Below, piece by piece: positions 29,801-38,998 of a stretch of 64,000 nucleotides of DNA (the first letter of the stretch is position 1; every line of letters begins with the position of its first letter). The DNA comes from Allosphingosinicella deserti (GTDB lineage Bacteria; Pseudomonadota; Alphaproteobacteria; Sphingomonadales; Sphingomonadaceae). The stretch spans positions 858,032 through 922,031 of the forward strand of contig NZ_PXYI01000001.1 of the NCBI RefSeq assembly GCF_003012735.1, written 5' to 3'. The notes beneath the pieces are model-generated. The model saw only the letters and a list, made by a program, of their open reading frames with translations. It was not told the origin of the DNA and ran no database searches. A program made the translations under genes and the position numbers.

Positions 29801-30209
29801 GGCCAAGTTGGCGAAGATCGAGCAGATTGAGTCCGGCGATGCCGATGCCCAGACCCGGATTCTGCTGTGCGAACGTGCTGGCAAGCTGCGGCAATTCGTT
29901 GAGCGCGTCACCAATGTTGGTATCGCCCTGCTGGATGAAGGATTCGCCGGCGATCGACGTAACGGGAACGTTCGAATCGAGATTTGGCCGGCGGATACGC
30001 GAGCCGGTGACGGTGATCGTCTCTTCGCCCTGCGCGCCTGCGGAGGCATCCTCGCCGGATTCGATCTCCTGTTCGCTTTGCAGGGTCGCGGGATCATCGG
30101 TATTGCCAGCCCCGTCCTGCGCGAGTGCGGGCGTAATCGAGGCTGCTACGAGCCCAACGAAGGCAACCGAGCGAATCGCGCTCGTGCCGAGAAGTCCAAT
30201 TTTCCTCAT
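26862..30209 (-). CDS. Large TonB-dependent receptor, paralogue 2
   Basis: 1,115 residues from ATG 30209 (MRKIGLLGTSAIRS). The signal peptide ends at PALAQ, followed by an acidic linker and the TonB box (ETITVTGSRIRRPN). The plug has NIGDALNELPQLASTFAQ, TLVLVNGRRHVAADI and QSAIYGSDAIAGVVNFVLRR, and the final strand is RTFYAGVRARF. It is clearly paralogous to the receptor at 21.9-25.1 kb, sharing start, plug, the Cys pair (NCYDSPTLDNPFCALFER) and leader blocks, but diverges in several barrel loops, for example the Asn- and Gly-rich stretch near residue 330. The two probably take related but different ligands. It is transcribed toward the TPR-AspH gene, with a strong terminator between. Confidence 0.9.
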   Translation of the reverse strand: MRKIGLLGTSAIRSVAFVGLVAASITPALAQDGAGNTDDPATLQSEQEIESGEDASAGAQGEETITVTGSRIRRPNLDSNVPVTSIAGESFIQQGDTNIGDALNELPQLASTFAQQNPGLGIGIAGLNLLDLRQLGPQRTLVLVNGRRHVAADITNNAASVDINTIPNDLIERVDIVTGGQSAIYGSDAIAGVVNFVLRRDFEGAQIRGNASVAEEGYAGEQYVSAMVGKNFGDNRGNITLHAEYSNQERVFGSQVPRYRQVNGLLTVDVDSTPSDGNPDRVFFRDVRSATNNRYGLVPVTQAIGGAAPCGTSGAANAAPFNCVYIFDAAGRLTPQTGTRVGTTLNGSFIGGNGQTGREDTLLSILPEVQRYNVNLLGHYQFSDAFEVFVEAKYARADAIGNNASPTFTQGGSFTENGLGSATPQRERFRLDNPFLNPADRAFLTNAFLTSGCDPTITGAACAAATSPTSATRLSATEIAQITAGTYRFPIGKQFLDIGIRDEVFKRETYRGVVGLRGTFNDDWSYEVSANYGVFKQDNTNRGFVDRQRFLLSLDAGIDPANPGAGIQCRAKFDPAARVPFQSAILTSAQNAFIAARLASDIAACVPYNPFGAGGAQNQAASNYFVYTNNDSAKIDQLVISGFLSGDSSQAFELPGGPVRFAIGGEYRREDAEYINDPIALQGVTNAVVLGTATPAATKVKEAFGEIQLPILKDVPFFEELTVTAAGRVSDYNTIGTVYAYNAGVEWAPIRDVRFRANYGRSVRAPNQSETAFPVVPNFAPGFADPCSGSQIATGSATRAANCLTDLGSDLLASISSLGTPSLPVLSGSNPDLAEEKSDSYTVGVVIQPRMIPGLSFSADYFDIKVKNVIVALGAQAIANNCYDSPTLDNPFCALFERYRGPNPGPSGEIPGQILGNSLRQVPLNFASRIRRGIDFELSYRTRLSDKARLSTNVIYVHNLDNSNFQDPQNPDFENRVLGELGTPKDEFRWDTDLAFNDFTFGYQMRYIGPQYVSVYEDFNELQGRPAENPDFADTIKYPKTFYHNIRLQWDIPGVDGGESKFRLYGGVDNLLNTFPPLGLTGTGTGGAGGDRGTGNASIFEALGRTFYAGVRARF

Positions 30210-30263
30210 CCCTCAACCCCTGAATAAGTGCGCGCCGCTAGCTCTGCGGCTTCTGCGGCCCAG

Positions 30264-30290
30264 AGAGACGAAGAGCCCAAGCTGTTCAAG
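30264..30290 (-). promoter_or_regulatory. Leader block B of receptor 2 (shared with receptor 1)
   Basis: Counterpart of 25181-25207 with 19 of 27 identical positions, beginning 55 bases from the receptor start. On the minus strand it opens with CTTGAACAG, a possible -35. Confidence 0.5.
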
Positions 30291-30324
30291 CGCTAGATGA
30301 ACGGAAATTCAGAATAGGGGCGAG

Positions 30325-30344
30325 ATGTCGCCTAGTTGCAACAC
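30325..30344 (-). promoter_or_regulatory. Leader block A of receptor 2 (GTGTTGCA-N8-ACAT)
   Basis: Counterpart of 25243-25262, 128 bases from the receptor start. The eight bases GTGTTGCA and the four bases ACAT are identical in the two leaders while the bases between differ, which suggests a bipartite protein site. Confidence 0.5.
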
Positions 30345-30567
30345 TTGGCTGATATTGCTGGAAAGTTCGTGGCAAATGGAAACGAAACATGGTGCGCTTT
30401 TCCGGGCGAAACTCGTACCTGGTTCTTCGAACTGACTGCGAAGGTGAACGCTGAGTGCACCCTTACGACCGTGGCGATGGTGTGCCACGTAGCGCCGGCG
30501 GCGTGTCCACGTCCGCGCCAATCCCCACGACAAGGCGGCGCTGAATCATGCCGCCGGATGATCGAAC

Positions 30568-31743
30568 TCAGTCCCGCTCGATGCAGAGCGCGATACCCAT
30601 GCCGCCGCCGATGCAGAGGGTGGCAAGGCCCTTCTTGGCGTCGCGACGTCCCATTTCGTAGAGCAGGGTGGTCAGCACGCGGGCGCCGGAGGCGCCGATC
30701 GGATGGCCGATAGCGATCGCGCCGCCATTGACGTTGACCTTGGCCGCGTCCCAGCCGAGCTCCTTGCCGACGGCGAGTGCCTGAGCGGCGAAGGCTTCGT
30801 TGGCTTCGATGAGATCGAGATCGGCAATCGTCCAACCCGCTTTCTCGAGGGCACGCTGGGTCGCCGGGACGGGGCCGATGCCCATGATCGAGGGATCGAC
30901 GCCGGCGGAGGCCCAGCTTGCCACCCGGCCGAGGATCGGCGCGCCGCGACGCTCGGCTTCCTCTCGGCTCATCAGCACCAGCGCAGCCGCGCCGTCGTTG
31001 AGGCCGGACGCATTGCCTGCGGTCACCGTCCCGTCCTTGCGGAAGGCGGGGCGAAGGCCGGCGAGGCCGGATTGCTCGACGCCGTCACGAATATATTCAT
31101 CCTTGTCGACGACCGTCTCGCCCTTGCGGGTCTTGAGCGTCACCGGCGCGATCTCGTCGCTGAAGCGGCCTTCGGCGCGCGCCGCGCTCGCCTTGTTCTG
31201 CGATGCGGTGGCGAAGGCATCCTGATCCTCACGGGTGACCTGATACTTCTCGGCGAGGTTCTCGGCGGTGATGCCCATGTGATAGCCGTTGAACGCGTCG
31301 GTCAGCCCGTCCTTGATCATCGTGTCGACGAGCTCGAGACCGCCCATCTTGGTGCCCGCACGCAGCGCCTGCGCATGGTTGGACAGGCTCATGCTCTCCT
31401 GGCCGCCGGCGACGACGATCGCGGCGTCGCCGGTCTGGATCGCCTGGGTGGCGAGGGCGACGGCGCGAAGCCCCGATCCGCAGACCTGGTTGACGCCCCA
31501 GGCGGGAACCTCCTTGGGTACGCCTGCCGCCATCGACGCCTGCCGTGCCGGATTCTGGCCCTGAGCCGCGGTCAGCACCTGGCCGAGAATGACTTCCGAG
31601 ACTTCGTCCGGCGCGACCCCGGCCTGCTCGAGCGCAGCGGCGACTGCGATGCGACCGAGTTCATGGGCAGGTGTGGCGGCGAAGGCGCCGAGAAAGGCGC
31701 CGACGGGAGTGCGCTTGGCGGCGGTGATGACGACGTCGGTCAT
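30568..31743 (-). CDS. phaA: Acetyl-CoA C-acetyltransferase (thiolase)
   Basis: 391 residues from ATG 31743 with CAGGAGAGAC upstream, the standard thiolase length. The active-site Cys is in [11 protein letters not shown], and the C-terminal motifs are [10 protein letters not shown] (His) and [11 protein letters not shown] (Cys). The biosynthetic type condenses two acetyl-CoA to acetoacetyl-CoA. It lies beside a PHA-synthase-like gene and phaR, which supports a role in polyhydroxybutyrate synthesis, although beta-oxidation or ketone use (AtoB role) cannot be excluded. No acetoacetyl-CoA reductase (phaB) is present in the window. Confidence 0.88.
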   Translation of the reverse strand: MTDVVITAAKRTPVGAFLGAFAATPAHELGRIAVAAALEQAGVAPDEVSEVILGQVLTAAQGQNPARQASMAAGVPKEVPAWGVNQVCGSGLRAVALATQAIQTGDAAIVVAGGQESMSLSNHAQALRAGTKMGGLELVDTMIKDGLTDAFNGYHMGITAENLAEKYQVTREDQDAFATASQNKASAARAEGRFSDEIAPVTLKTRKGETVVDKDEYIRDGVEQSGLAGLRPAFRKDGTVTAGNASGLNDGAAALVLMSREEAERRGAPILGRVASWASAGVDPSIMGIGPVPATQRALEKAGWTIADLDLIEANEAFAAQALAVGKELGWDAAKVNVNGGAIAIGHPIGASGARVLTTLLYEMGRRDAKKGLATLCIGGGMGIALCIERD

Positions 31744-31804
31744 GGAATTGTCTCTCCTGGCGTACGCGCTGCGGCGTCGAATTCGGCCCGCCCTAGCAGC
31801 TTGC

Positions 31805-32881
31805 TCAGAAGCGGAAAAGCCAGTCGCGGAGAGGCTCCCACAGGCTCGTCCGCGCACTGCCGCCGACGACCATGCCGACGTGACCCTTGTCGATTTCGAT
31901 CCTCTCTCCCGCATCGGTGGCGCTTGCGGCGGGGACGATGCGGTCGACGGTCGAGACGATGTTGAGCAACGGCATCGGGAGGTCGGCCGGGATCACGGGG
32001 GCGTCCCCGATTCGCCAGGCCCCGCGACCGGAGAGGTCCGCTGCGAACAGATCCTCGAACAGTTCGCGCGCCGCGGCACCGCCGATCGGGGGGCCGTCAT
32101 TGGCCCAGTCTTCGAGCAGGACGAAGGCCTCCGCTTCCACGCTTCCACCGTCAAGTTGGGCAAAGCGCTCGAACTTCGACACCGTGCGGGCCGGATCGAG
32201 GCTCCAGAAGGCGCTCTGCAGCAGCTCCATCGGAAACAGCCCGAGCCGCTCGGCGGTAGGTCGGCCCTGCGTCCACAGGGATTCGAGCAGGGTGCGCGCC
32301 TCCTCCGGATAGTGCGCGAAATGCCAGGGCGTGGCGATGGTCGCGACGCTGCGCACCGGCGTGATCGACGCTGCGGCAAGCGCCATCGTCCCACCGAGGC
32401 AGTAGCCGACGAGCGCTGCCGATCCTCCCAGCGCCCGAAGCATCGGAGCTACGATGTGCTCGACATGGCCGGCGACAGAGAGATGGCGACGCGAATCGAC
32501 ATCGGCGCTCCAGTCGACGAGCAGCGGCCGGTGTCCTTCCGCGACCAGCCAGCGCAGCAGCGAACGATCGACGGAGAGATCGAGCACGTTCGGTGGATTG
32601 ATCAGCGACGGAACGAAGACGACCGGAGGACCGCTGCCGCCATAATCGCGCAGGCTCGCGCCGTGCACGGTGTGGATCGCCGGCTTCTGCTTCAGCGGTG
32701 CCCGCCGCGCGGATTCCTGATACTTTCGAAGGCCCAGCAAGGCTTTCTCCATGCGCTCCGGATGTTGCGCCGTTTCGCTGCGCAACATCGCAAGGAACAG
32801 AGGGAGTGGACGCGGCTTCTGTTGCGGTGCAGAAAGCGTCGGTGCTAGTGCACTTTGCAAAGGCTCGGGAGGACAGTTCAT
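31805..32881 (-). CDS. phaC: PHA synthase-like alpha/beta-fold protein
   Basis: 358 residues from ATG 32881. In-frame starts at 32917 and 32788 are possible, but the [13 protein letters not shown] segment upstream of 32788 looks conserved, so I kept the longer form. The lipase-like box GYCLGG carries a Cys nucleophile, as in polyhydroxyalkanoate synthases. The Asp (STVDRIVP) and His (KGHVGMVVG) of the triad are in place. At ~360 residues it has class III PhaC size, but no phaE partner is visible. It should polymerise hydroxyacyl-CoA at granule surfaces. It is followed by the thiolase on the same strand and is head-to-head with phaR, the two ATGs overlapping in CATG. Confidence 0.82.
   Translation of the reverse strand: MNCPPEPLQSALAPTLSAPQQKPRPLPLFLAMLRSETAQHPERMEKALLGLRKYQESARRAPLKQKPAIHTVHGASLRDYGGSGPPVVFVPSLINPPNVLDLSVDRSLLRWLVAEGHRPLLVDWSADVDSRRHLSVAGHVEHIVAPMLRALGGSAALVGYCLGGTMALAAASITPVRSVATIATPWHFAHYPEEARTLLESLWTQGRPTAERLGLFPMELLQSAFWSLDPARTVSKFERFAQLDGGSVEAEAFVLLEDWANDGPPIGGAAARELFEDLFAADLSGRGAWRIGDAPVIPADLPMPLLNIVSTVDRIVPAASATDAGERIEIDKGHVGMVVGGSARTSLWEPLRDWLFRF
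32849..32859. promoter_or_regulatory. Candidate PhaR autoregulatory site
   Basis: TGCACTTTGCA lies 21 bases upstream of phaR. TGC/GCA-rich dyads are the kind of site reported for PhaR repressors in other alphaproteobacteria. Pattern and location are the only evidence. Confidence 0.3.
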
Positions 32882-33440
32882 GGCAGCTGCGTCCGGCGAC
32901 GATGTCGTCATTATCAAGAAATATGCGAACCGGCGCCTCTATGACACGGAAAGCTCCAGTTACATAACGCTCGAGCGGCTGGCCGAGATGGTCCGCCAAA
33001 AGCGCGAGTTCAAAGTCGTCGACGCCAAGACCGGAGAAGACATCACGCACGCGGTGCTCACCCAGATCATCATGGACGAGGAGGCGCGCGGCAAGACGAT
33101 GCTGCCGGTCAACTTCCTGCGCCAGCTGATCGGGATGTATGGCGGGCAGATGCAGTCCCTGGTGCCGGAATATCTGGAGGCGTCGCTCGAGGCCTTTCAG
33201 CGCAACCAGGAACAGTTTCGCGACGCACTGGCCGGTGCCTTCACCGGCGGCCCGTTCGCCGAAATGGCCCGCCGCAACATGGAATTGTTCCAGAATGCGG
33301 CTGGACGTGCCGGCGTGACCCCGCCGACGAAGCCTGCCACTCCCTCCGCGGCGACCCCGCCGCCGGCCGACAACGAGATCGACCGTCTGAGGAACGAGCT
33401 GGCGGCGCTTCAGGCGAAGGTCGATAAGCTCGGCAAGTAA
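32880..33440 (+). CDS. phaR: Polyhydroxyalkanoate synthesis repressor PhaR
   Basis: 186 residues from ATG 32880 with GGAGGA at good distance. The N-terminal PHB/PHA accumulation regulator DNA-binding domain is unmistakable (VIIKKYANRRLYDTESSSYITL, DAKTGEDITHAVLTQII), followed by the PHB-binding domain (MLPVNFLRQLIGMYGGQMQS). A Pro/Ala linker leads to a C-terminal coiled coil (IDRLRNELAALQAKVDKL). PhaR binds PHA granules and represses phasin and its own gene when polymer is absent. It is divergent from the PhaC-like gene. Confidence 0.94.
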   Translation: MAAASGDDVVIIKKYANRRLYDTESSSYITLERLAEMVRQKREFKVVDAKTGEDITHAVLTQIIMDEEARGKTMLPVNFLRQLIGMYGGQMQSLVPEYLEASLEAFQRNQEQFRDALAGAFTGGPFAEMARRNMELFQNAAGRAGVTPPTKPATPSAATPPPADNEIDRLRNELAALQAKVDKLGK

Positions 33441-33518
33441 GAGAGTGTGACGGTGGCGTGCGCCCGAAGCCCGGGCTGCAGGCCTTGTCATGGTCTACGC
33501 ATTCTCATCGGAGATCCC

Positions 33519-34829
<1,311 letters not shown>

Positions 34830-34834
34830 ATTTC

Positions 34835-34856
34835 CCCCCGGTCTCGCGACCGGGGG
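34835..34856. terminator. Bidirectional hairpin between convergent genes
   Basis: CCCCCGGTC (34835-34843) and GACCGGGGG (34848-34856) form a perfect 9-base stem with a TCGC loop, six bases after the amidohydrolase stop and just before the methyltransferase stop. T runs are poor on both sides. Confidence 0.5.
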
Positions 34857-34862
34857 CAGGCC

Positions 34863-35687
34863 TCACCTCGGCTTGACGAACTTCAACGTCATGCGATCGC
34901 TCTCGCCGATGGCGGCGAAGCGGGCGCGGTCGGTGTCACCGCCACGATAGCTGGGGGGCAGCGACCAGACTCCGTTCGGGTGGTCCTTGGTGTCGCGCGG
35001 ATTGGCGTTGATCTCCGACTGGTCGACCAGCTGGAACCCGGCCGCTTCGGCGAGGCGGCGGACGGTGGAGACCTTGACGTAGCCCGAGGCACGCTCCTGC
35101 GCCGGATCGGCACTTTCGGGCAGGCGGTGCTCGACCACGCCGAGCACGCCGCCCGGCTTCAGCATGGCGAACGCCTGGCGAAACGCCTCTTCGCCGACCG
35201 GCGGGTTGGCCATTAGCCAATTGTGCACGTTGCGGAAGGTGAGCACGACGTCGGCGCTGCCGTCCGGCACGCGCGCGTCGGACCCCTGCGCCGGGAAAGC
35301 GGCAAGGCGGATCTTGCCGTAGGTCGCCGGATCCTTGGCGGTGAGAGTGCGAACGCCGCCAAGCCCGCGCTCCGATGCCACCGCCCAATAGGAGCCCTGC
35401 TCCTTGAGCAGCGGGGCGAGAATCTCGGTATACCAGCCGCCGCCGGGCCAGATCTCGACGACTGTGTCGTCGGGCTCGACGCCGAAGAAGCCCAATGTCT
35501 CGCGCGGGTGGCGATATTGGTCGCGCGCGACGTTTGCCGGCGTGCGCGTTTCGGCCCCGATCGCCGCCGCGATCGACGTGTCGGCGTAAACAGAGACGGC
35601 CGCCGCCCGTTCGGCGCTCGCCGTCGGCCCGCATCCCGAAAGGAGGGTTCCTGCGGCGATTGCGGCGTATACAGTCTGGCGGATCAT
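34863..35687 (-). CDS. Predicted lipoprotein with class I SAM-methyltransferase fold
   Basis: 274 residues from ATG 35687, preceded by GGGAGAGG. The N-terminus is a lipoprotein signal (AAIAAGTLLSGCGP) with a lipobox Cys. The body has a methyltransferase fold: motif I is VVEIWPGGGWYTEILAPLL, then SADVVLTFRNVHNWL and a MLKPGGVLGVVEHR strand. It corresponds to the exported 'predicted methyltransferase' group (COG4798-like). A SAM-dependent enzyme outside the cytoplasm is hard to explain, so the fold may bind another ligand. The motif I Glu and Gly residues are intact, so it is not obviously decayed. Confidence 0.8.
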   Translation of the reverse strand: MIRQTVYAAIAAGTLLSGCGPTASAERAAAVSVYADTSIAAAIGAETRTPANVARDQYRHPRETLGFFGVEPDDTVVEIWPGGGWYTEILAPLLKEQGSYWAVASERGLGGVRTLTAKDPATYGKIRLAAFPAQGSDARVPDGSADVVLTFRNVHNWLMANPPVGEEAFRQAFAMLKPGGVLGVVEHRLPESADPAQERASGYVKVSTVRRLAEAAGFQLVDQSEINANPRDTKDHPNGVWSLPPSYRGGDTDRARFAAIGESDRMTLKFVKPR

Positions 35688-35791
35688 CAACCTCTCCCTA
35701 TCTGGCGTCAGCAGGTTCATGACGGAAGGGATATGGTGGCGCAAGCAGGCACAAGGGCGGTTCGAGCCGGCGACAGAGCAAGGGCGGGCGT

Positions 35792-36004
35792 GTGACGTCC
35801 CTGGATTTCAGCGAACCGTCTACGTTCCTGTGGACCGCTGCGGGGCTCCTGTTCGCGCTCGCGGCCGTCGCGGCGCTCGCCGAGCATCGCCGGACCCGAC
35901 GTCGGCATCTCGATCGTGTCGGCTGGGTGCCATGGAACCTCGTCCAGGTTCTCGCCTTCATGGGATCCGTGGTCGCGCTCGCTCTGGCGATCAAGGCGGG
36001 CTGA
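35792..36004 (+). CDS. Small two-segment membrane protein
   Basis: 70 residues from GTG 35792. Two hydrophobic helices (FLWTAAGLLFALAAVAALA and NLVQVLAFMGSVVALALAI) flank a basic loop (EHRRTRRRHLDRVG), which predicts both termini outside the cytoplasm. No family is recognised. It lies between the divergent methyltransferase and the histidine kinase on the same strand. Confidence 0.6.
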   Translation: MTSLDFSEPSTFLWTAAGLLFALAAVAALAEHRRTRRRHLDRVGWVPWNLVQVLAFMGSVVALALAIKAG

Positions 36005-36131
36005 CCTGGACTGCGGAGGACGAGGGACCCGATATTAAGCTGCCGAAGCAAGTGGTTGGCCGCCGCCGGTTCGACAACGAGCATCGGTTCGACTAGGGTT
36101 GCGCGATGTTCACGGAAAGGGTGGAGAAGAC

Positions 36132-37352
36132 GTGATCCGGGACGTTGCCGAAGACGTCGCTGCAATCGCTGCGATCGACGCCATCCCATCCATCCTGGAC
36201 GTGGTCTGCCGCGTCACCGGGTTGCGCTTCGCCGCGGTCGCCCGGGTGACAGAGAATAGCTGGACGGCCTGTGCCGTACGCGACGAGATCGACTTCGGCC
36301 TCGTGCCCGGCAGCGAACTCGAACTCGCTACCACGATCTGCAACGAGATTCGGCAGAGTGAACGCGCGGTGGTGATCGACCACGTCGCCGAGGATCCGCG
36401 TTTCCGTGATCACCCCACGCCAAAGATGTACGGCTTCCAAAGCTACATCTCGATGCCGATCGTGCAGAAGAACGGCGCCTTTTTCGGAACCCTGTGTGCA
36501 ATCGATCCCGCGCCTGCGAAGCTCGATAAACCCGAAATCATCCAGACGTTCGAGCTGTTCGCCGATCTGATCGCCTTTCATCTCGACGGCCAGCAGCGGC
36601 TTTCGGCCAGCGAGGCCGCGCTGCTCGACGCGACCAAGGCCGCCGAGCTGCGCGACCAGTTCATCGCCGTGCTCGGCCACGATCTTCGCAACCCGCTTGC
36701 TTCGATCGAAGCCGGGACCCGATTGCTTGCCGACGCCAGGCTCGAAGCACGTCCGGCCAAGGTTCTCGGCCTGATGCAGGAAAGCTGCCGAAGGATGGCT
36801 CGGCTGATCGACGACGTGCTCGATTTCGCACGTGGGCGGCTCGGTGGCGGGGTGCCGCTCCGCCTGGTTGGGGACGGCGATCTCACCGGCGCGCTGGAGC
36901 AGGTGATCGCCGAGCTTCGTCCTGTCCATCCGAACCGCGAGGTTTTTGCCGATATCCGTCCGCCCGAGCTGATCATCTGCGATCCGCCGCGGCTCGCGCA
37001 GTTGCTTTCGAACCTGCTCGGCAATGCGTTGCGGCACGGCGATCCGGCGCAGCCGGTGTTCGTGACGGCGGCAAGCAAGGGAGGGCGCTTCGAGCTGAGT
37101 GTCGCCAATCGCGGCACGCCCATCGCGGAAGAGCGCATCCGGACCCTGTTCCAGCCGTTCAAACGCTCCGGCCCGGACGGCCGCAGCGAAGGCCTCGGCC
37201 TTGGCCTCTACATCGCGGCCGAGATCGCGGCGGCGCATGGCGGCGTGCTCGATGTCGTCTCCAACGAGGTCGAAACGCGTTTCACCTTCTCGATGGATGC
37301 AGAGAGCGGCCTTGACGAGGCGCGCGCCCGCGCGGAGTCGGTTTCCGTCTGA
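36132..37352 (+). CDS. GAF-domain sensor histidine kinase
   Basis: 406 residues from GTG 36132, which has GGAG six bases upstream. Residues ~15-165 form a GAF sensor domain (FAAVARVTENSWTACAV, FQSYISMPIVQKNGAFFGTLCAIDP). The dimerisation/phosphoacceptor helix follows with His in AVLGHDLRNPLASI. The ATPase domain shows the N box (LSNLLGNALRHGD) and G boxes (GLGLGLYIAAEI). There is no membrane segment, so it is a soluble cytoplasmic kinase. No response regulator adjoins it; the stand-alone receiver at 5.8-6.2 kb is a conceivable but unsupported partner. Confidence 0.9.
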   Translation: MIRDVAEDVAAIAAIDAIPSILDVVCRVTGLRFAAVARVTENSWTACAVRDEIDFGLVPGSELELATTICNEIRQSERAVVIDHVAEDPRFRDHPTPKMYGFQSYISMPIVQKNGAFFGTLCAIDPAPAKLDKPEIIQTFELFADLIAFHLDGQQRLSASEAALLDATKAAELRDQFIAVLGHDLRNPLASIEAGTRLLADARLEARPAKVLGLMQESCRRMARLIDDVLDFARGRLGGGVPLRLVGDGDLTGALEQVIAELRPVHPNREVFADIRPPELIICDPPRLAQLLSNLLGNALRHGDPAQPVFVTAASKGGRFELSVANRGTPIAEERIRTLFQPFKRSGPDGRSEGLGLGLYIAAEIAAAHGGVLDVVSNEVETRFTFSMDAESGLDEARARAESVSV

Positions 37353-37368
37353 ACCAGGAGCGGCGGCC

Positions 37369-38907
37369 TTACAGGCATGCCTCGAGATAAGGCTGGTCGA
37401 AGCCATATTGCTTGGCCTTTTCCAGCGTGTAGGGGCGCAGACCCATCGAGCGGTATTCGCCGATGATCTTGCCGTCCGCAGTTTCGTCCAGATACTCGAA
37501 CTTGAACAGCTCCTGGGTGACGATGACGTCGCCTTCCATGCCGATCACTTCGGTGATGTTGGTGGTGCGGCGGGAGCCGTCGCGAAGGCGCTTCACCTGG
37601 ACGATCAGATCCACCGAATCGGCGATCTGGCGGCTGATCGCCTCCTTCGGAACCTTGATGTCGCTCATCATCACCATGTTCTCCATACGCGCGAGGCATT
37701 CGCGCGGGGAGTTGGAGTGGAGCGTCGCCATCGAGCCGTCGTGGCCGGTGTTCATCGCAGCGAGGAGATCGAAACACTCGCTGCCGCGGATCTCGCCGAG
37801 GATGATCCGGTCGGGGCGCATACGAAGGGCGTTGATGACGAGATCACGGATGGTGATCGCGCCCTGACCTTCGAGGTTGGGCGGGCGTGTTTCGAGCGGC
37901 AGCCAGTGCGGCTGCTGCAGCCGGAGTTCGGCCGCGTCCTCGATGGTAATCACGCGCTCGCCCGGATCGATCAGCTTCGACAGCGCATTGAGCATCGTCG
38001 TCTTGCCCGAGCCGGTGCCGCCGGAGATGACGATGTTGAAGCGGCTGGCGCCGGCGATCTTGAGGCAGGTCGCCATCTTGTCCGACATCGAGCCGAAATT
38101 CTTCATCATGTCGACCGTGATCGGCTTTTCCGAGAATTTACGGATCGAGATTGCGGTGCCGCGAAGCGACAGCGGCGGCACGATGACGTTGACGCGGCTG
38201 CCGTCCTGGAGCCGGGCGTCGGCGAGGGGCGTGGTCTGATCGATGCGCCGGCCGACCTTGTTGACGATCCGCTGGGCGATCTGGAACAGATGTTCCTCGT
38301 CGCGAAACTGGATGTTGGCAATCTGCAGCTTGCCGCGTTTTTCGATGAAGGTCTGGTTCGGCCCGTTGACCATGATGTCGCTGATCTCGGGGTCGTTGAG
38401 CAGCTCTTCCAAGGGGCCGAGGCCGAGAAGCTCGTCGACCAGCACCTTTTCCAGCGCGAACTGCTCGCGGCGGTTCAGGTTTATCTTCAGCTCGGCGAGC
38501 ACCTCGCCGATGATCGGCCGGAATTCCTCGGCAAGCTCGTCCTTGGACAGGGTCGCGGCGGCTTCGGGGTCGACTCGCTCGAGCAGGCGCGGGAGCACCT
38601 GCTCCTTGATGCGGTGGATCGAGGCTTCGAAGCCCTCGTTACGCGAGACCGGCGATTCGCTGACCGAGGCCATGCGCTCGGCAAGGCGGGACATCGCATC
38701 CGTGCCGCGATCGGGGACCCCGCCGGGAAGCACATCTTCCGACGCGAAATCCATCGTGTCGATCGGCGGAAACTGATCTCCGCCGATCGGGGGCGCCTCG
38801 GACGGAAGCGGAGCGGGGCCGCCGGGGCCTTTCATCGGCTTCGCCACGCCGAAAGCGGGCCTCAACCCGGACCCGCCACTACCGCCTCGCCTACCGAATG
38901 CACTCAT
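37369..38907 (-). CDS. cpaF: CpaF-type secretion ATPase (Tad/Flp pilus)
   Basis: 512 residues from ATG 38907. The N-terminal 60 residues are Gly/Pro-rich. The catalytic core has NGPNQTFIEKRGKL, the Walker A ISGGTGSGKTTMLNAL, an aspartate box (VITIEDAAELRL) and Walker B ILGEIRGSECFDLL, the standard CpaF/TadA layout. It powers assembly of Flp pili at the inner membrane. No other cpa/tad gene is in the window, so the locus is split in this genome. It converges with the histidine kinase. Confidence 0.93.
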   Translation of the reverse strand: MSAFGRRGGSGGSGLRPAFGVAKPMKGPGGPAPLPSEAPPIGGDQFPPIDTMDFASEDVLPGGVPDRGTDAMSRLAERMASVSESPVSRNEGFEASIHRIKEQVLPRLLERVDPEAAATLSKDELAEEFRPIIGEVLAELKINLNRREQFALEKVLVDELLGLGPLEELLNDPEISDIMVNGPNQTFIEKRGKLQIANIQFRDEEHLFQIAQRIVNKVGRRIDQTTPLADARLQDGSRVNVIVPPLSLRGTAISIRKFSEKPITVDMMKNFGSMSDKMATCLKIAGASRFNIVISGGTGSGKTTMLNALSKLIDPGERVITIEDAAELRLQQPHWLPLETRPPNLEGQGAITIRDLVINALRMRPDRIILGEIRGSECFDLLAAMNTGHDGSMATLHSNSPRECLARMENMVMMSDIKVPKEAISRQIADSVDLIVQVKRLRDGSRRTTNITEVIGMEGDVIVTQELFKFEYLDETADGKIIGEYRSMGLRPYTLEKAKQYGFDQPYLEACL

Positions 38908-38998
38908 ATTGCGCGAACCCTGATCGAAGTAACACGTCCGAGGGTGGTGAATAGGCTGGAAACTTTGACAATTGCCTAACCGCAGGAGAAGGGGCGCC

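Larger units (their letters stand above)
30210..30567. other. Intergenic region between receptor 2 and thiolase
   Basis: No gene is supported in these 358 bases. It contains the receptor leader with its two shared blocks. Near the thiolase stop is a GGCGGC-N10-GCCGCC hairpin (30534-30555) with only TTG following, at best a weak terminator. Confidence 0.6.
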
